Assembly (NCBI GenBank): GCA_000437315.1
Contig: FR899409.1
Span: 20,563-65,644 of the forward strand
DNA: 45,082 nucleotides
Origin: Mycoplasma sp. CAG:472
Lineage (GTDB): Bacteria; Bacillota_I; Bacilli_A; RF39; UBA660
Reading direction: 5' to 3'
Shown: positions 6,634 through 15,957 of the stretch, piece after piece
Layout: every line of letters starts with the position of its first letter
How positions within the stretch are numbered: the stretch's first letter is position 1
Position numbers and translations under genes: made by a program
The notes under the pieces: model-generated
What the model was told of the DNA's origin: nothing
Database searches by the model: none
The model's input: only the letters and a program-made list of their open reading frames with translations

Positions 6634-9162
6634 TTATTCTTCGTTAGTAGATTCTTCATCAAGGTTTTTATCTACAATACTTATTGCAGTTACCTTTTGA
6701 TTATCTTTTAAATGAATAAGTCTAGTACCTTGAGTTGCTCTACCCAAAGTAGAAATTTGTGAAATAGGCATCTTAATTGTAATACCTGAATTAGTCATTA
6801 AAATTAATTCTTTATTTTCATCAGATACTTTTACAGATACTAAATTACCATTCTTTTCAGTAACATTTAATGCTTTAACACCTTTGCTACCTCTTTTTGT
6901 TTGACGATATTCTGAAACTAGAGTTTGTTTACCATATCCTAACTCAGTAACAATTAGTATTGTATTAGATTCCTTAACTGTTTCTAAACAAATACATTCA
7001 CCGCCATCAAGATTAATACCTCTTACACCTGAAGCAGTTCTACCCATTGTTCTAACTTCATTTTCGTTAAATTTAACAAGTTTTCCACTACTTGAGCCTA
7101 ATAATATTAAATCGTTATTAGAAGCAAGCCTTACACCAATAAGTTCATCATTATCTTTTAAACTAATACATATTTTGCCTGAAGTTCTAATATTTTCAAA
7201 TTCATTTATACTAGTTTTCTTAACAATTCCCTTCTTTGTAGCAAAGAATAAATAATCTTTTGTAGAGTCTTTTGAAATTGATACAATTGATGTTACAAAT
7301 TCATCCTTTAATAAAGGTAATAAGTTAATAATAGGAAGTCCTTTTGAAGTTCTTGAGAATTCTGGAACTTCATAACCTTTCATTCTGTATACCTTACCTT
7401 TATTCGTAAAGAATAAAATATGATCGTGAGTAGATAAATTACAAGCCTGATCAACGAAGTCTTCATCGTTTGTAGTAATACCTTTAACTCCCATTCCACC
7501 ACGATTTTGAGTCCTAAATACATCTGGTTTAGTTCTCTTAATATAGCCTTTTTTAGTTAATACAACCATTATATTTTCCTCAGATATTAATGATTCATCA
7601 TCAATATAATCAATAGCTGTCATATCTATATTAGTTCTTCTTTCATCAGCATATTTATTCTTGATTTCTAACATTTCATTCTTAATTATTTCATCAATTT
7701 TTTGTGGACTACTTAAAATTGCTTTTAATTCATCAATTAATTTTAATAAATCATTTAATTCAGATTCTATTTTATCTCTTTCAAGTCCTGTTAAACGTTT
7801 TAATTTCATTTCAAGAATTGCTTCAGATTGAATATCATCTAAACCATATCTTAAATTTAATTCTTTTTTAGCAATTTCGTCTGTTTTTGAGGATTTAATT
7901 ATCTTAATAACATCATCAATATGATCTAATGCTATCTTTAATCCCTCTAAAATATGAACTCTTGCTTCGGCTTTTCCTAAATCGAATTTAGTTCTACGAA
8001 TAATTACTTCTCTTTGGAAATCAATATATTTTGATATAATATCTTTTAATCCAAGTGTTTTTGGAGTTAAACCATCAAGCATTAAGAAAATAATTCCGTA
8101 AGATATTTGAAATGCAGTATGCTTATATAAATTATTTAAAATAACTTGAGGATTTGCATCTTTCTTTAAGGTAATTGTAATTTTGATACCATTTTTTAAA
8201 TCAGTATGGTAATCAGAAATACCATCAAGAACCTTATTATGAACAAGTTCTGCAACTTTATCTTTTAATTCTGCAGTATTAACACCATAAGGAACTTCAG
8301 TAATAACTATAACATTATGTCCTTTTTGTTCCTCGATAACAGCCCTACTTCGAATTGTTATTGTTCCTCTACCGGTATCATAGGCTTTTTTTATACCTGA
8401 GTTACCTAAAATAATACCACCAGTTGGAAAATCTGGCCCTTTTATAAAATGCATTAACCCTAATGTATCAATGTCTGGATTATCAATATAAGCAACACAA
8501 CCATCAATTACCTCACCTAAATTATGAGGTGGAATATTTGTTGCCATACCAACTGCAATACCCATTGATCCATTAACTAGAATATTTGGAAATCTACTTG
8601 GTAAAACTTTTGGTTCTTTTTCTGTTGAAGTATAGTTATCATCCATATCAACAGTATCTTTTTGAATATCTCTTAAAAGTTCCAAAGAAATCTTGGCAAG
8701 TCTTGCTTCTGTATAACGGTAAGCAGCTGGTGAGTCACCTTCGATTGTACCGAAGTTTCCATGACCATCAACAAGCATATAACGCTGATTAAAGTCTTGA
8801 GCAAGTCTAACCATTGCATCATAAATTGATGAGTCTCCGTGTGGATGGTAATGTCCCATAACATAACCAACTGTAGTTGCAGATTTTTTATGAGGTTTGT
8901 CAGGGGTATTACCTTCTTCATACATTGACCATAAAATTCTACGATGTACGGGCTTTAACCCATCTCTTAAATCTGGTAATGCTCTTGATGTTATAACACT
9001 CATTGAGTAATCTAAAAATGATGTTTTTACTTCACTAACAATATTATTTTCGATATGCTTATCTTTTTCGTGAAATTCTCCACCGTAATCAATATCTTCG
9101 ATTAGTTCTTCATTTTCAATATTTTCATCATCTATTGTATTAATATTATCATTATTATCCAT
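6634..9162 (-). CDS. gyrA: DNA gyrase subunit A
   Basis: Breakage-rejoining subunit of gyrase, 842 residues. The catalytic tyrosine lies in DSPAAYRYTEARLAKIS. The quinolone-determining stretch reads HPHGDSSIYDAMVRLAQDF, with Ser and Asp at the positions equivalent to E. coli 83 and 87, so no classical resistance change is present there. The C-terminal beta-pinwheel has repeated blades, and the gyrase-specific GyrA-box is recognisable as QNRGGMGVKG, which argues for gyrase rather than topoisomerase IV ParC. It begins 9 bp after gyrB in the recF-gyrB-gyrA unit and ends just before the parS array. The first 25 residues are acidic and Asn-rich. Confidence 0.97.
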   Translation of the reverse strand: MDNNDNINTIDDENIENEELIEDIDYGGEFHEKDKHIENNIVSEVKTSFLDYSMSVITSRALPDLRDGLKPVHRRILWSMYEEGNTPDKPHKKSATTVGYVMGHYHPHGDSSIYDAMVRLAQDFNQRYMLVDGHGNFGTIEGDSPAAYRYTEARLAKISLELLRDIQKDTVDMDDNYTSTEKEPKVLPSRFPNILVNGSMGIAVGMATNIPPHNLGEVIDGCVAYIDNPDIDTLGLMHFIKGPDFPTGGIILGNSGIKKAYDTGRGTITIRSRAVIEEQKGHNVIVITEVPYGVNTAELKDKVAELVHNKVLDGISDYHTDLKNGIKITITLKKDANPQVILNNLYKHTAFQISYGIIFLMLDGLTPKTLGLKDIISKYIDFQREVIIRRTKFDLGKAEARVHILEGLKIALDHIDDVIKIIKSSKTDEIAKKELNLRYGLDDIQSEAILEMKLKRLTGLERDKIESELNDLLKLIDELKAILSSPQKIDEIIKNEMLEIKNKYADERRTNIDMTAIDYIDDESLISEENIMVVLTKKGYIKRTKPDVFRTQNRGGMGVKGITTNDEDFVDQACNLSTHDHILFFTNKGKVYRMKGYEVPEFSRTSKGLPIINLLPLLKDEFVTSIVSISKDSTKDYLFFATKKGIVKKTSINEFENIRTSGKICISLKDNDELIGVRLASNNDLILLGSSSGKLVKFNENEVRTMGRTASGVRGINLDGGECICLETVKESNTILIVTELGYGKQTLVSEYRQTKRGSKGVKALNVTEKNGNLVSVKVSDENKELILMTNSGITIKMPISQISTLGRATQGTRLIHLKDNQKVTAISIVDKNLDEESTNEE

Positions 9163-9171
9163 TTAAACCTC

Positions 9172-11091
9172 CTATATATCTAAGTTTTGAACATTAATTG
9201 CGTTTTCTTCAATAAATGTTCTTCTTGGTTCAACTTCATCACCCATTAATTTACTAAATATTTCGTCAGCCATCATACAATCTTCAACAACGATTTTACG
9301 AAGAGTTCTTTTTTCAATGTCCATTGTTGTTTCATTTAGTTCTTCAGGGTCCATTTCACCAAGACCTTTCATTCTTGTTATTTCAACTCTATTCCTAATA
9401 TTTTCAGGTAAACTATTTAGATATGCATCTCTTTCCTTTTCATCAAGTACATATTTTCTTGTTTTTCCATACCTTATTCTAAATAATGGAGGCTGTGCGG
9501 CATATACGTGTCCTGCCTCAACAATCGGTCTAAAAAAGCGGTAAAATAGTGTTAAAAGAAGAATTCTAATATGAGCTCCATCGACATCGGCATCGGTCAT
9601 AATTATTATTTTATTATAACGAAGTTTATCTAAATTAAATTCCTCACCAATACCTGTACCAAAAGCAGTAATAATAGATCTAATTTCTTCATTATTTAAC
9701 GCTCTATCTAACCTGTTTTTCTCAACATTTAATATTTTACCACGAAGAGGAAGTATTGCTTGTCTTAAAGAATCACGACTCTTTTTTGCAGATCCACCTG
9801 CACTATCACCCTCGACTATAAATATTTCACATTCATTTGGATCTTTACTTTTACAATCGCAAAGTTTTCCAAAGAAATTTGTAACTGCTAAATCAGTCTT
9901 ACGAGTAATCTCTCTTGCTTTTTTTGCTGCATTTCTGGCTCTACAAGCAAGCATTGCTTTCTCAACAATTATTTTAGCATCAGCTGGATTTTCCAAAAGA
10001 AACTTCTCAAACCCTTCAGAAAAGACATTATCTGCAAGTTTTCTAACTTCTGAATTACCTAATCTTCCTTTTGTTTGACCTTCAAACTGAGGATTTGGAT
10101 GTTTACAAGAAATAATCATTGTTAAACCTTCTTTAACATCATCACCTGTTAAAGATTCATCTTTATCTTTAAGTAAATTAGCCTTTCTTGCATAATTGTT
10201 AATAACTCTCGTTAATGCTCTACGTACTCCTTCTTCGTGTGTTCCACCATCGTGAGTATTTATATTATTAACAAATGAGTAAATATTGTCACTATAACCA
10301 TCATTGTATTGTAGTGCAACTTCGAAAAATACACCTGAATCTTGACCTTCAAGATGAATAATATCATCGTGAATTGGAGTTTTGTTTTGATTTATAAATT
10401 TTACATATTCAGATATTCCACCCTCATATAAAAATGTATCTCCAGTAGTATCTTCTTCATCTCGATCATCTCTTAAAGTTATTCTTAAACCCCTATTTAA
10501 AAAGGCTAATTCCCTAATTCTTACTTTTAGAGTTTCATAGTCATAAATTGTTGTATCAAATATTTCTGGGTCTGGTTTAAATGTTACTGTTGTTCCTGTT
10601 CTATTAGGTTCACAATCACCAATTTCGTGTAATTTTTCAACAGTATGTCCACCTTTTTCAAATCTAATAAAATAAATTTTACCATTTTTAAATACCTTTA
10701 CTTCTACCCAAGAAGATAATGCATTAACTACTGAAGCACCAACTCCATGAAGACCACCAGAAACTTTATAGCCTCCACCACCAAATTTACCTCCTGCATG
10801 AAGTACAGTATATACGGTTTCTACTGTAGATAACCCTGTTTTAGGGTGAATATCAACAGGTATACCTCTACCATCATCTTTTACTGTAATTGAATTATCT
10901 TTATTAACAATTACTTCAATATTTTTACAATAACCAGCAAGTGCTTCATCTATTGAATTATCTACGATTTCCCATACTAAATGGTGTAACCCTTTAACAT
11001 CTGTTGTTCCAATATACATTCCTGGTCTTTTTCTAACTGCCTCTAAACCTTCAAGTACTTGAATATCCGAAGCATCATAATGTTCTGCCAT
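9172..11091 (-). CDS. gyrB: DNA gyrase subunit B
   Basis: ATPase subunit of gyrase, 639 residues. The GHKL ATP-binding motifs include EIVDNSIDEALAGYC, DDGRGIPVDIH and GGLHGVGASVVNALS; the Toprim motifs include EGDSAGGSAKKSRD and DADVDGAHIRILLLT; the C-terminus has MKGLGEMDPEELNETTMD. The length is normal for Bacilli. It starts 2 bp after recF ends (11094), so recF, gyrB and gyrA form one transcription unit in the standard origin order. Confidence 0.98.
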   Translation of the reverse strand: MAEHYDASDIQVLEGLEAVRKRPGMYIGTTDVKGLHHLVWEIVDNSIDEALAGYCKNIEVIVNKDNSITVKDDGRGIPVDIHPKTGLSTVETVYTVLHAGGKFGGGGYKVSGGLHGVGASVVNALSSWVEVKVFKNGKIYFIRFEKGGHTVEKLHEIGDCEPNRTGTTVTFKPDPEIFDTTIYDYETLKVRIRELAFLNRGLRITLRDDRDEEDTTGDTFLYEGGISEYVKFINQNKTPIHDDIIHLEGQDSGVFFEVALQYNDGYSDNIYSFVNNINTHDGGTHEEGVRRALTRVINNYARKANLLKDKDESLTGDDVKEGLTMIISCKHPNPQFEGQTKGRLGNSEVRKLADNVFSEGFEKFLLENPADAKIIVEKAMLACRARNAAKKAREITRKTDLAVTNFFGKLCDCKSKDPNECEIFIVEGDSAGGSAKKSRDSLRQAILPLRGKILNVEKNRLDRALNNEEIRSIITAFGTGIGEEFNLDKLRYNKIIIMTDADVDGAHIRILLLTLFYRFFRPIVEAGHVYAAQPPLFRIRYGKTRKYVLDEKERDAYLNSLPENIRNRVEITRMKGLGEMDPEELNETTMDIEKRTLRKIVVEDCMMADEIFSKLMGDEVEPRRTFIEENAINVQNLDI

Positions 11092-11093
11092 AC

Positions 11094-12176
11094 TTAATTC
11101 TTCCTTTCTATTTGACCATTATTAGCATAATAAATATTACTTTCTTCAAGTAAACTCTTATCAACATCATTAATATCAGTGGTTGTAATAAAAGTTTGAA
11201 CTTCTTTATTTAACATTTTAATGATGTTATTTATTTTTATACTATCCAACTCTGAAAATAAGTCATCAAGTATCAATATAGGATAACTCCCATTAATTAA
11301 TTTAATTAAAATTAATTCAGCTAGTTTAAATGATATTATCGCATTTTTTTGTTGACCTACACTACCATATTCCTTTATATTGTAACCATCTAATATAAAA
11401 TCAAAATCATCATGGTGTACTCCAATCATAGTTTTACGATAATTTAACTCTGTTTTTAAGTTCTTTTTATATACATTTTCAAGATCTTCATATGATTTAT
11501 TTTTATAATCACTACGATATTTAATATCTAAATTTCCGTAATCAAAAATATTTTTATAAATAGATGTTAAATTTTTGTTAATATTATCAATAAAACTTTC
11601 TCTTATCTTACAAATTTCCATTCCTAAAGTAATCAATTTTTGAGTTAATATATTTAAATATTCTAAGCTTCCATTACTATTTAAGTATAATTCTTTTAGA
11701 TAAGCATTGCGATTTTTTAAAATTTTATTATAATCACTTATTAATTTAATATAATTACTATTTATTTGCGATATTTCAATATTTAACAGTTTTCTTCGAT
11801 TACTTGGTGAATCAATAAATATTTTCGTATCATACGGATTAAAAAGAACAATATTAATTTTAGAAATAAAATCCCCAACTTTTGTTATTTTTTTGTTATC
11901 AATGAATAACTTTTTAGAATTTTTGTTTAGTTCAATAAAGTATGTTTTATTATCAACTACCCCTTTTACTAAACAAACATCATTATTTTTTCTTATTAAA
12001 TTCTTATCATCCATTGTTCTAAAAGATTTACTCAAAGATAATAGATAAATAGCCTCAATTAAATTTGATTTACCAGTACCATTATTTCCATATATAATAT
12101 TTAAATTATTTGAAAAGTCAATATTTAATTGTTCATAATTTCTAAAATTATATAATCTTAAATTCGATATTATCAT
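11094..12176 (-). CDS. recF: DNA replication and repair protein RecF
   Basis: SMC-like ABC ATPase that acts with RecO and RecR at DNA gaps, 360 residues. Walker A is GNNGTGKSNLIEAIY near residue 31; the signature is GSVGQQKNAIISFKLAE; Walker B is PILILDDLFSELD. N-terminus LRLYNFRNYEQL is typical. The gene lies between the ComK-like gene and gyrB; in Bacillus the slot just before recF is held by yaaA, which is absent here. Confidence 0.97.
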   Translation of the reverse strand: MIISNLRLYNFRNYEQLNIDFSNNLNIIYGNNGTGKSNLIEAIYLLSLSKSFRTMDDKNLIRKNNDVCLVKGVVDNKTYFIELNKNSKKLFIDNKKITKVGDFISKINIVLFNPYDTKIFIDSPSNRRKLLNIEISQINSNYIKLISDYNKILKNRNAYLKELYLNSNGSLEYLNILTQKLITLGMEICKIRESFIDNINKNLTSIYKNIFDYGNLDIKYRSDYKNKSYEDLENVYKKNLKTELNYRKTMIGVHHDDFDFILDGYNIKEYGSVGQQKNAIISFKLAELILIKLINGSYPILILDDLFSELDSIKINNIIKMLNKEVQTFITTTDINDVDKSLLEESNIYYANNGQIERKN

Positions 12177-12241
12177 TTTTGCCTCTTTTTAACTAAAATC
12201 ATTAATTTTACCCCCTTACCGGTACTCCTATACATACAACA

Positions 12242-12270
12242 ATTATACCACAAATGAAGGTTAAATTAAA
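12242..12270 (-). promoter_or_regulatory. Promoter for recF-gyrB-gyrA
   Basis: On the minus strand TTTAAT (12270-12265) is followed after 17 bp by TATAAT (12247-12242) with an extended TGG just before it. It lies immediately after the ComK-like gene and 66 bp before the recF start. Confidence 0.65.
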
Positions 12271-12273
12271 GAA

Positions 12274-12717
12274 CTATTTAATATTTCTTTTAAAAATAGT
12301 ATCTAATCTAGAAGCTTTAAATAATTGTTTAGTAAAAATGTTATTAGATACTGGTATTACAAGTTTTTTTTTATTTAAAAATGTAATTATTAGTTCTTTT
12401 GAATTAATAGAATAATATTTATCTACCTCAATATAATTAATCCAAACACAATTTATATTTTTATAAGAATTTGTTGGAAAGAAAATTAACTCTTTTTTTT
12501 CACTAATAATAATTGGTAATTTTGTTGATATACCAAGTAGTGATTTTGCACTATGCATTCTTCCTAAAAATGTGCTTCCATAATAAATACAACTATCATT
12601 TATAATGTTGTTTAAAGATCCTTCAATATAAAAATCTATATATTTTTCTACTACTTTAACTTTATTATCTACAGTTAATAATGCTAAAGTATTCTCATTT
12701 ATTATATATTTGTCCAT
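12274..12717 (-). CDS. comK: ComK-family competence transcription factor
   Basis: A 147-residue protein that aligns along its length with the ComK family: YIINENTLALL at the N-terminus, then SCIYYGSTFLGRMHSAKSLL, IIISEKKELIFFPT, NCVWINYIEVDKYY and the closing IPVSNNIFTKQL...R...F. In B. subtilis ComK is the master activator of DNA uptake genes and binds AT-boxes (AAAA and TTTT pairs) as a dimer of dimers. This protein is shorter than B. subtilis ComK (192 residues), lacking most of the C-terminal tail that is a target for MecA/ClpCP there. It lies between dnaN and recF, an unusual place, with its own strong AGGGGGA ribosome site and a terminator separating it from dnaN. Whether it activates competence genes is inference. 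Confidence 0.82.
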   Translation of the reverse strand: MDKYIINENTLALLTVDNKVKVVEKYIDFYIEGSLNNIINDSCIYYGSTFLGRMHSAKSLLGISTKLPIIISEKKELIFFPTNSYKNINCVWINYIEVDKYYSINSKELIITFLNKKKLVIPVSNNIFTKQLFKASRLDTIFKRNIK

Positions 12718-12747
12718 AATTTCCCCCTGACAAGGATGTTATAACAT

Positions 12748-12778
12748 AAAAAAGACAAAAACTTTGTCGATTTTTGTC
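12748..12778 (-). terminator. Intrinsic terminator after dnaN
   Basis: On the minus strand GACAAAAA (12778-12771) pairs with TTTTTGTC (12761-12754) across a 9-nt loop and is followed by six T. It lies 2 bp beyond the dnaN stop and separates dnaN from the ComK-like gene. Confidence 0.8.
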
Positions 12779-12780
12779 TC

Positions 12781-13896
12781 TTAGTATGTTTTTATTGGTA
12801 AAATTAATTCAATTATAGTATCATCATCTACACTATTAATAATTATTGGTTTATCATCACCATTTATAAGAAGTATAATATTTTCACTATCAAGAACTTT
12901 TAATGCATCTAACATATATTTTGAAGAATAACTAATTTCTAACTTTTCTTTATTATTTGAATCAATTGTTAATTCTTCTTTACTTTTACTATCTGAAGAT
13001 GCAGCAAAAAGTGTCATTTTCTTGTTATCAATTACCATTTTAATAATATTTTTATCTTTACTTACCATAATTGTTGAGGCTCTATCAATTGCACTATAGA
13101 ATTCTTTTAAATTTAAGTTAATCATATAGTTAAAATCTTTTGGAATATAATTTGAAGTGTCTGGGTAAGTTCCATTTAATAAGGCAGTTTGGAATAATAT
13201 GTTATTATAATGAAATAAAACTTTATTTTTAAATAAATCTATTTCAACATTACCTTCATCTTTTAAAATGTATACTAATTCATTAACACTTTTACCAGGT
13301 ATTACTATATTTATATTACTATTTATAGAATCTTTTAATTTAACAGTTTTTTTAGATAATCTATAAGAATCTGTAGCTGTACACTCTAATATATCACCAT
13401 TTATTTTTAAATTTAATCCTGTAAGAAGAGGTCTTACCTCTTGCATACTCATAGCATAAGATGTTTGATTAATCATTTCTTTTAAAATTTTTGATTCTAA
13501 ATATATAGTATTTTGACTTTTTTCAAGTGCTATATTAGGATATTCCCCAATATTATAACATTCAATTACATATTCATTTATATCAGAATAAATTTTTATA
13601 TTATTATTATCAGTTAATTCAAAGTTAATAATTTCACTAGGCATTTTTCTTATTATTTCTAATAAACATCTACTTTGAAGTACTGCTCTACCTTCTTTTT
13701 CTATATTTACTATATTTTTTGCTTCAATAGTAGTTTTAATTGTAAGTTCACTATCACTTGCTTGTACCTCTAAACCATCATTAGTTAAGTTTAGTAATAT
13801 ACCATTTAATACTGGTATTGTAATTTTTGTTGATAAAGCTCTAACAGCATTTGATAAAGCCTCAACGATAATATTTTTATTAATTGTAAATTTCAT
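12781..13896 (-). CDS. dnaN: DNA polymerase III beta subunit (sliding clamp)
   Basis: Ring-shaped processivity clamp of 371 residues, within the family range. It shows the three-domain clamp pattern: MKFTINKNIIVEALSNAVRA at the N-terminus, ISMQ-like YAMSMQEVRPLLTGLNL at the second domain, and the C-terminal hydrophobic-cleft region ending IIELILPIKTY (the canonical clamp C-terminus is V.P.R). The gene follows dnaA by 140 bp and has a good ribosome site (GAAGGATGG before ATG at 13896). Confidence 0.97.
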   Translation of the reverse strand: MKFTINKNIIVEALSNAVRALSTKITIPVLNGILLNLTNDGLEVQASDSELTIKTTIEAKNIVNIEKEGRAVLQSRCLLEIIRKMPSEIINFELTDNNNIKIYSDINEYVIECYNIGEYPNIALEKSQNTIYLESKILKEMINQTSYAMSMQEVRPLLTGLNLKINGDILECTATDSYRLSKKTVKLKDSINSNINIVIPGKSVNELVYILKDEGNVEIDLFKNKVLFHYNNILFQTALLNGTYPDTSNYIPKDFNYMINLNLKEFYSAIDRASTIMVSKDKNIIKMVIDNKKMTLFAASSDSKSKEELTIDSNNKEKLEISYSSKYMLDALKVLDSENIILLINGDDKPIIINSVDDDTIIELILPIKTY

Positions 13897-14036
13897 ATTT
13901 TTCCATCCTTCTTTCTTTTAAAATTAATTATTATGTTTATTATAATGTTTTGTTTGTTGATAACTTGTGAATTACTTTTATTTTAATATAATTTTATTGA
14001 TTTTTATTAAAATTTTATCAACATAATTCCACAAAA
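13897..14036. promoter_or_regulatory. dnaA-dnaN intergenic DnaA boxes
   Basis: Two perfect copies of the variant box TTATCAACA lie here, at 13955-13963 (minus) and 14015-14023 (plus), just after the dnaA stop. In Bacillus the dnaA-dnaN spacer is the second half of a bipartite origin, so this may be an origin element or an autoregulatory site for dnaN. Confidence 0.7.
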
Positions 14037-15389
14037 TTATAACTTATTTTTAATTTCTTTAATAGTATTGTTTAATTTTTCATCTTTTTTGATGTCATTA
14101 TTTATTTTATCATAAGATGCTGAAATTGTTGAATGATCCCTCCCTCCAAATTCTAAACCAATTCTTTCTAGTTTTTCATCTGTTTCAACTCTACATAGAT
14201 ATATTGCTATATGTCTTGGTTTACTTATATTTGAAACTTTCTTTTTACTTTTTAAATCACTAACAGTTATTCCAAAGTAATCCGCTACTGCTTTTTGTAT
14301 TTTACTTATGGAGTTATCTGCATAAATATTTACACTTAAGTAGTCTTTTAAACCTTCAATTGCAAAATTTAAATCTATTTTATCAGGAACCATCATTGCT
14401 GTATAAGCCATTAATCTATTTATTGTTCCTTCTATAAATCTAATATCATTTTGACAAGAGTTTGCTATATATTCAATAACCTCTTGATTTAATCTATTTT
14501 CTAGTGATGTATTTTTGATTTTACTATGTATTATTTTACATCTTAGTTGAAAATCTGGTGGATAAATATCAACTGGAAGTCCCCACATAAATCTACTTCT
14601 TAATCTATCCTCAATTTTCTTTAAATCATCTGGAGACCTATCAGAACTTATTATAATTTGTTTGTTTGTTTGATATAAAGCATTAAAAGTATGGAAGAAT
14701 TCTTGTTGAGATTTGTCAGCACCAACTAAAAATTGAATATCATCAATAATTAATACATCTACATTTTTGTATTTATCTTTGAAGTTTTTAGCATAATTCA
14801 TTGAACTAATGCCTTTTTCAATACTTGCTATTCCAGTGTAATCCTCAACAAATTCATTACTTGTAACATAAAGTACTTTTTTATTAGAATGATTAACGAT
14901 ATAGTTTCCAATTGCATGCATTAAATGAGTTTTACCTATTCCACTTCGTCCATATAGAAATAAAGGATTATGAATTGAGCCTGGATTTTCCGCTACTGCA
15001 TGAGCAGATACTACTGCAAGTCTATTAGATTCCCCTACTACAAAAGATTCAAAAGTAAATTTTGGATTTAGGTTTGTTACCCACTCTTCATTAAAATCCT
15101 CTGTTACTTCTTTGTTAGGTTTATTTTCTTTTGTTTCTTGCAATTCATCTTCAGTGAAATATTCAATGTTAAATGTTTTTCCAGTTATATTAATAAATGC
15201 TTTATCAATATATTCTTTATAATTTTCTGAAAGCATACTTTTATGAATATCCATTGGAACAACTATTTTTAGCGTATTACCTTCTAAAGATATTGGTCTA
15301 ATTTTAGAAAACCAAAGATTATAAACATTAAGGCTAACAACCTGTTCAATTTCCTCTAAAAAGTTTTTGAATAACTCATTTACATCCAT
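14037..15389 (-). CDS. dnaA: Chromosomal replication initiator DnaA
   Basis: Initiator ATPase of 450 residues with four domains: an N-terminal interaction domain (about 1-85), an acidic linker, an AAA+ core starting PKFTFESFVVGESNR with Walker A GRSGIGKTHLM and Walker B DVLIIDDIQFL, and a C-terminal helix-turn-helix domain with the family signature FGGRDHSTISASYDKI. It binds the boxes upstream (15473-15679). The ATG follows GGGGTAAGG. The likely -10 is TACAAT about 45 bp upstream, weak. Its expression is probably autoregulated through the adjacent DnaA boxes (inference). Confidence 0.98.
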   Translation of the reverse strand: MDVNELFKNFLEEIEQVVSLNVYNLWFSKIRPISLEGNTLKIVVPMDIHKSMLSENYKEYIDKAFINITGKTFNIEYFTEDELQETKENKPNKEVTEDFNEEWVTNLNPKFTFESFVVGESNRLAVVSAHAVAENPGSIHNPLFLYGRSGIGKTHLMHAIGNYIVNHSNKKVLYVTSNEFVEDYTGIASIEKGISSMNYAKNFKDKYKNVDVLIIDDIQFLVGADKSQQEFFHTFNALYQTNKQIIISSDRSPDDLKKIEDRLRSRFMWGLPVDIYPPDFQLRCKIIHSKIKNTSLENRLNQEVIEYIANSCQNDIRFIEGTINRLMAYTAMMVPDKIDLNFAIEGLKDYLSVNIYADNSISKIQKAVADYFGITVSDLKSKKKVSNISKPRHIAIYLCRVETDEKLERIGLEFGGRDHSTISASYDKINNDIKKDEKLNNTIKEIKNKL

Positions 15390-15472
15390 ACCTTACCCCA
15401 CATACAAACTTTCCTTACCTACATTGTACTTCATTTTTGCAAAAAGATAAAGAAAAAATTTTATATAACAAG

Positions 15473-15679
15473 TTATCAACAAAAGTTATCAACATTTTTT
15501 TCTTTTAAATACTGGGCTTAAACCACTTATCAACATTATCAACAAAATGATTTGTTAGTTATTTTGTTGAAAGATAATTATACTATGTTGAATTTGTTAA
15601 AATAAAATTGTTGATAATGTTGAAATCTTGGTTAACCTATTATATTACTTCAAAATTATTGTTGATAATTTGTTAATAA
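15473..15679. other. oriC: cluster of variant DnaA boxes
   Basis: The dnaA-rpmH gap holds six perfect TTATCAACA boxes: plus strand at 15473, 15486, 15527 and 15536 (the last two directly abutting), minus strand at 15609 and 15660, plus a one-mismatch copy at 15671 (minus). Box orientation switches midway. The sequence from about 15640 to 15730 is nearly pure A/T and could be the unwinding element. Gene orientation flips exactly here (minus to the left, plus to the right), the pattern of a bidirectional origin. The box differs from the usual TTATCCACA at position 6. Confidence 0.92.
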
Positions 15680-15733
15680 CTTTGTTGAAATATATAAAAT
15701 AATCTAACTTTAAAATTTAATAACAAAAAATAC

Positions 15734-15763
15734 TTGACTATTTGCTTGATTTATAGATATAAT
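15734..15763 (+). promoter_or_regulatory. Promoter for rpmH-rnpA-yidC-khpB
   Basis: TTGACT (15734-15739), 18-bp spacer, TATAAT (15758-15763), 32 bp before the rpmH start. Near-consensus sigma-A type. Confidence 0.8.
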
Positions 15764-15795
15764 AGTAACGCGTAAGAAAAGGAGAAAGTATATAT

Positions 15796-15918
15796 ATGAA
15801 AAGAACATATCAACCAAATAATAGAAAAATGAAAAAAACTCATGGTTTTTTCTCAAGAAAAAATGGTAAAGTTTTATCAAGCCGTAGAAAAAAAGGTAGA
15901 AAAGTTTTAAGTAAATAA
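15796..15918 (+). CDS. rpmH: Ribosomal protein bL34
   Basis: A 40-residue, very basic protein beginning MKRTYQPNNRKMKKTHGF and ending RRKKGRKVLSK, which is unmistakable bL34. Bacterial L34 usually has about 44 residues; the shortening falls in the middle, after HGFF, where the usual R.MST segment is missing. An AAGGAG ribosome site lies upstream. It starts the classic rpmH-rnpA-yidC-jag operon to the right of oriC. Confidence 0.95.
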   Translation: MKRTYQPNNRKMKKTHGFFSRKNGKVLSSRRKKGRKVLSK

Positions 15919-15944
15919 AAACCACTTTAAATGTGGCTTTTTTT
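15917..15944 (+). terminator. Weak hairpin between rpmH and rnpA
   Basis: AAAACCAC pairs with GTGGCTTTT across a short A/T loop and is followed by seven T, ending 13 bp before rnpA. It may act as a partial terminator that lowers rnpA expression relative to rpmH. The stem is short, so this is tentative. Confidence 0.4.
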
Positions 15945-15957
15945 AAAGAGGTTAATT

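Noticed and set aside
8586..8921. Open frames on both strands inside gyrA
   Set aside because: Shadows of a clearly conserved gene; gyrA motifs run through this stretch in another frame.
15710..15925. Minus-strand frame rich in Phe and Tyr over rpmH
   Set aside because: It is the antisense of the Lys/Arg codons of rpmH and its promoter; rpmH is certain.
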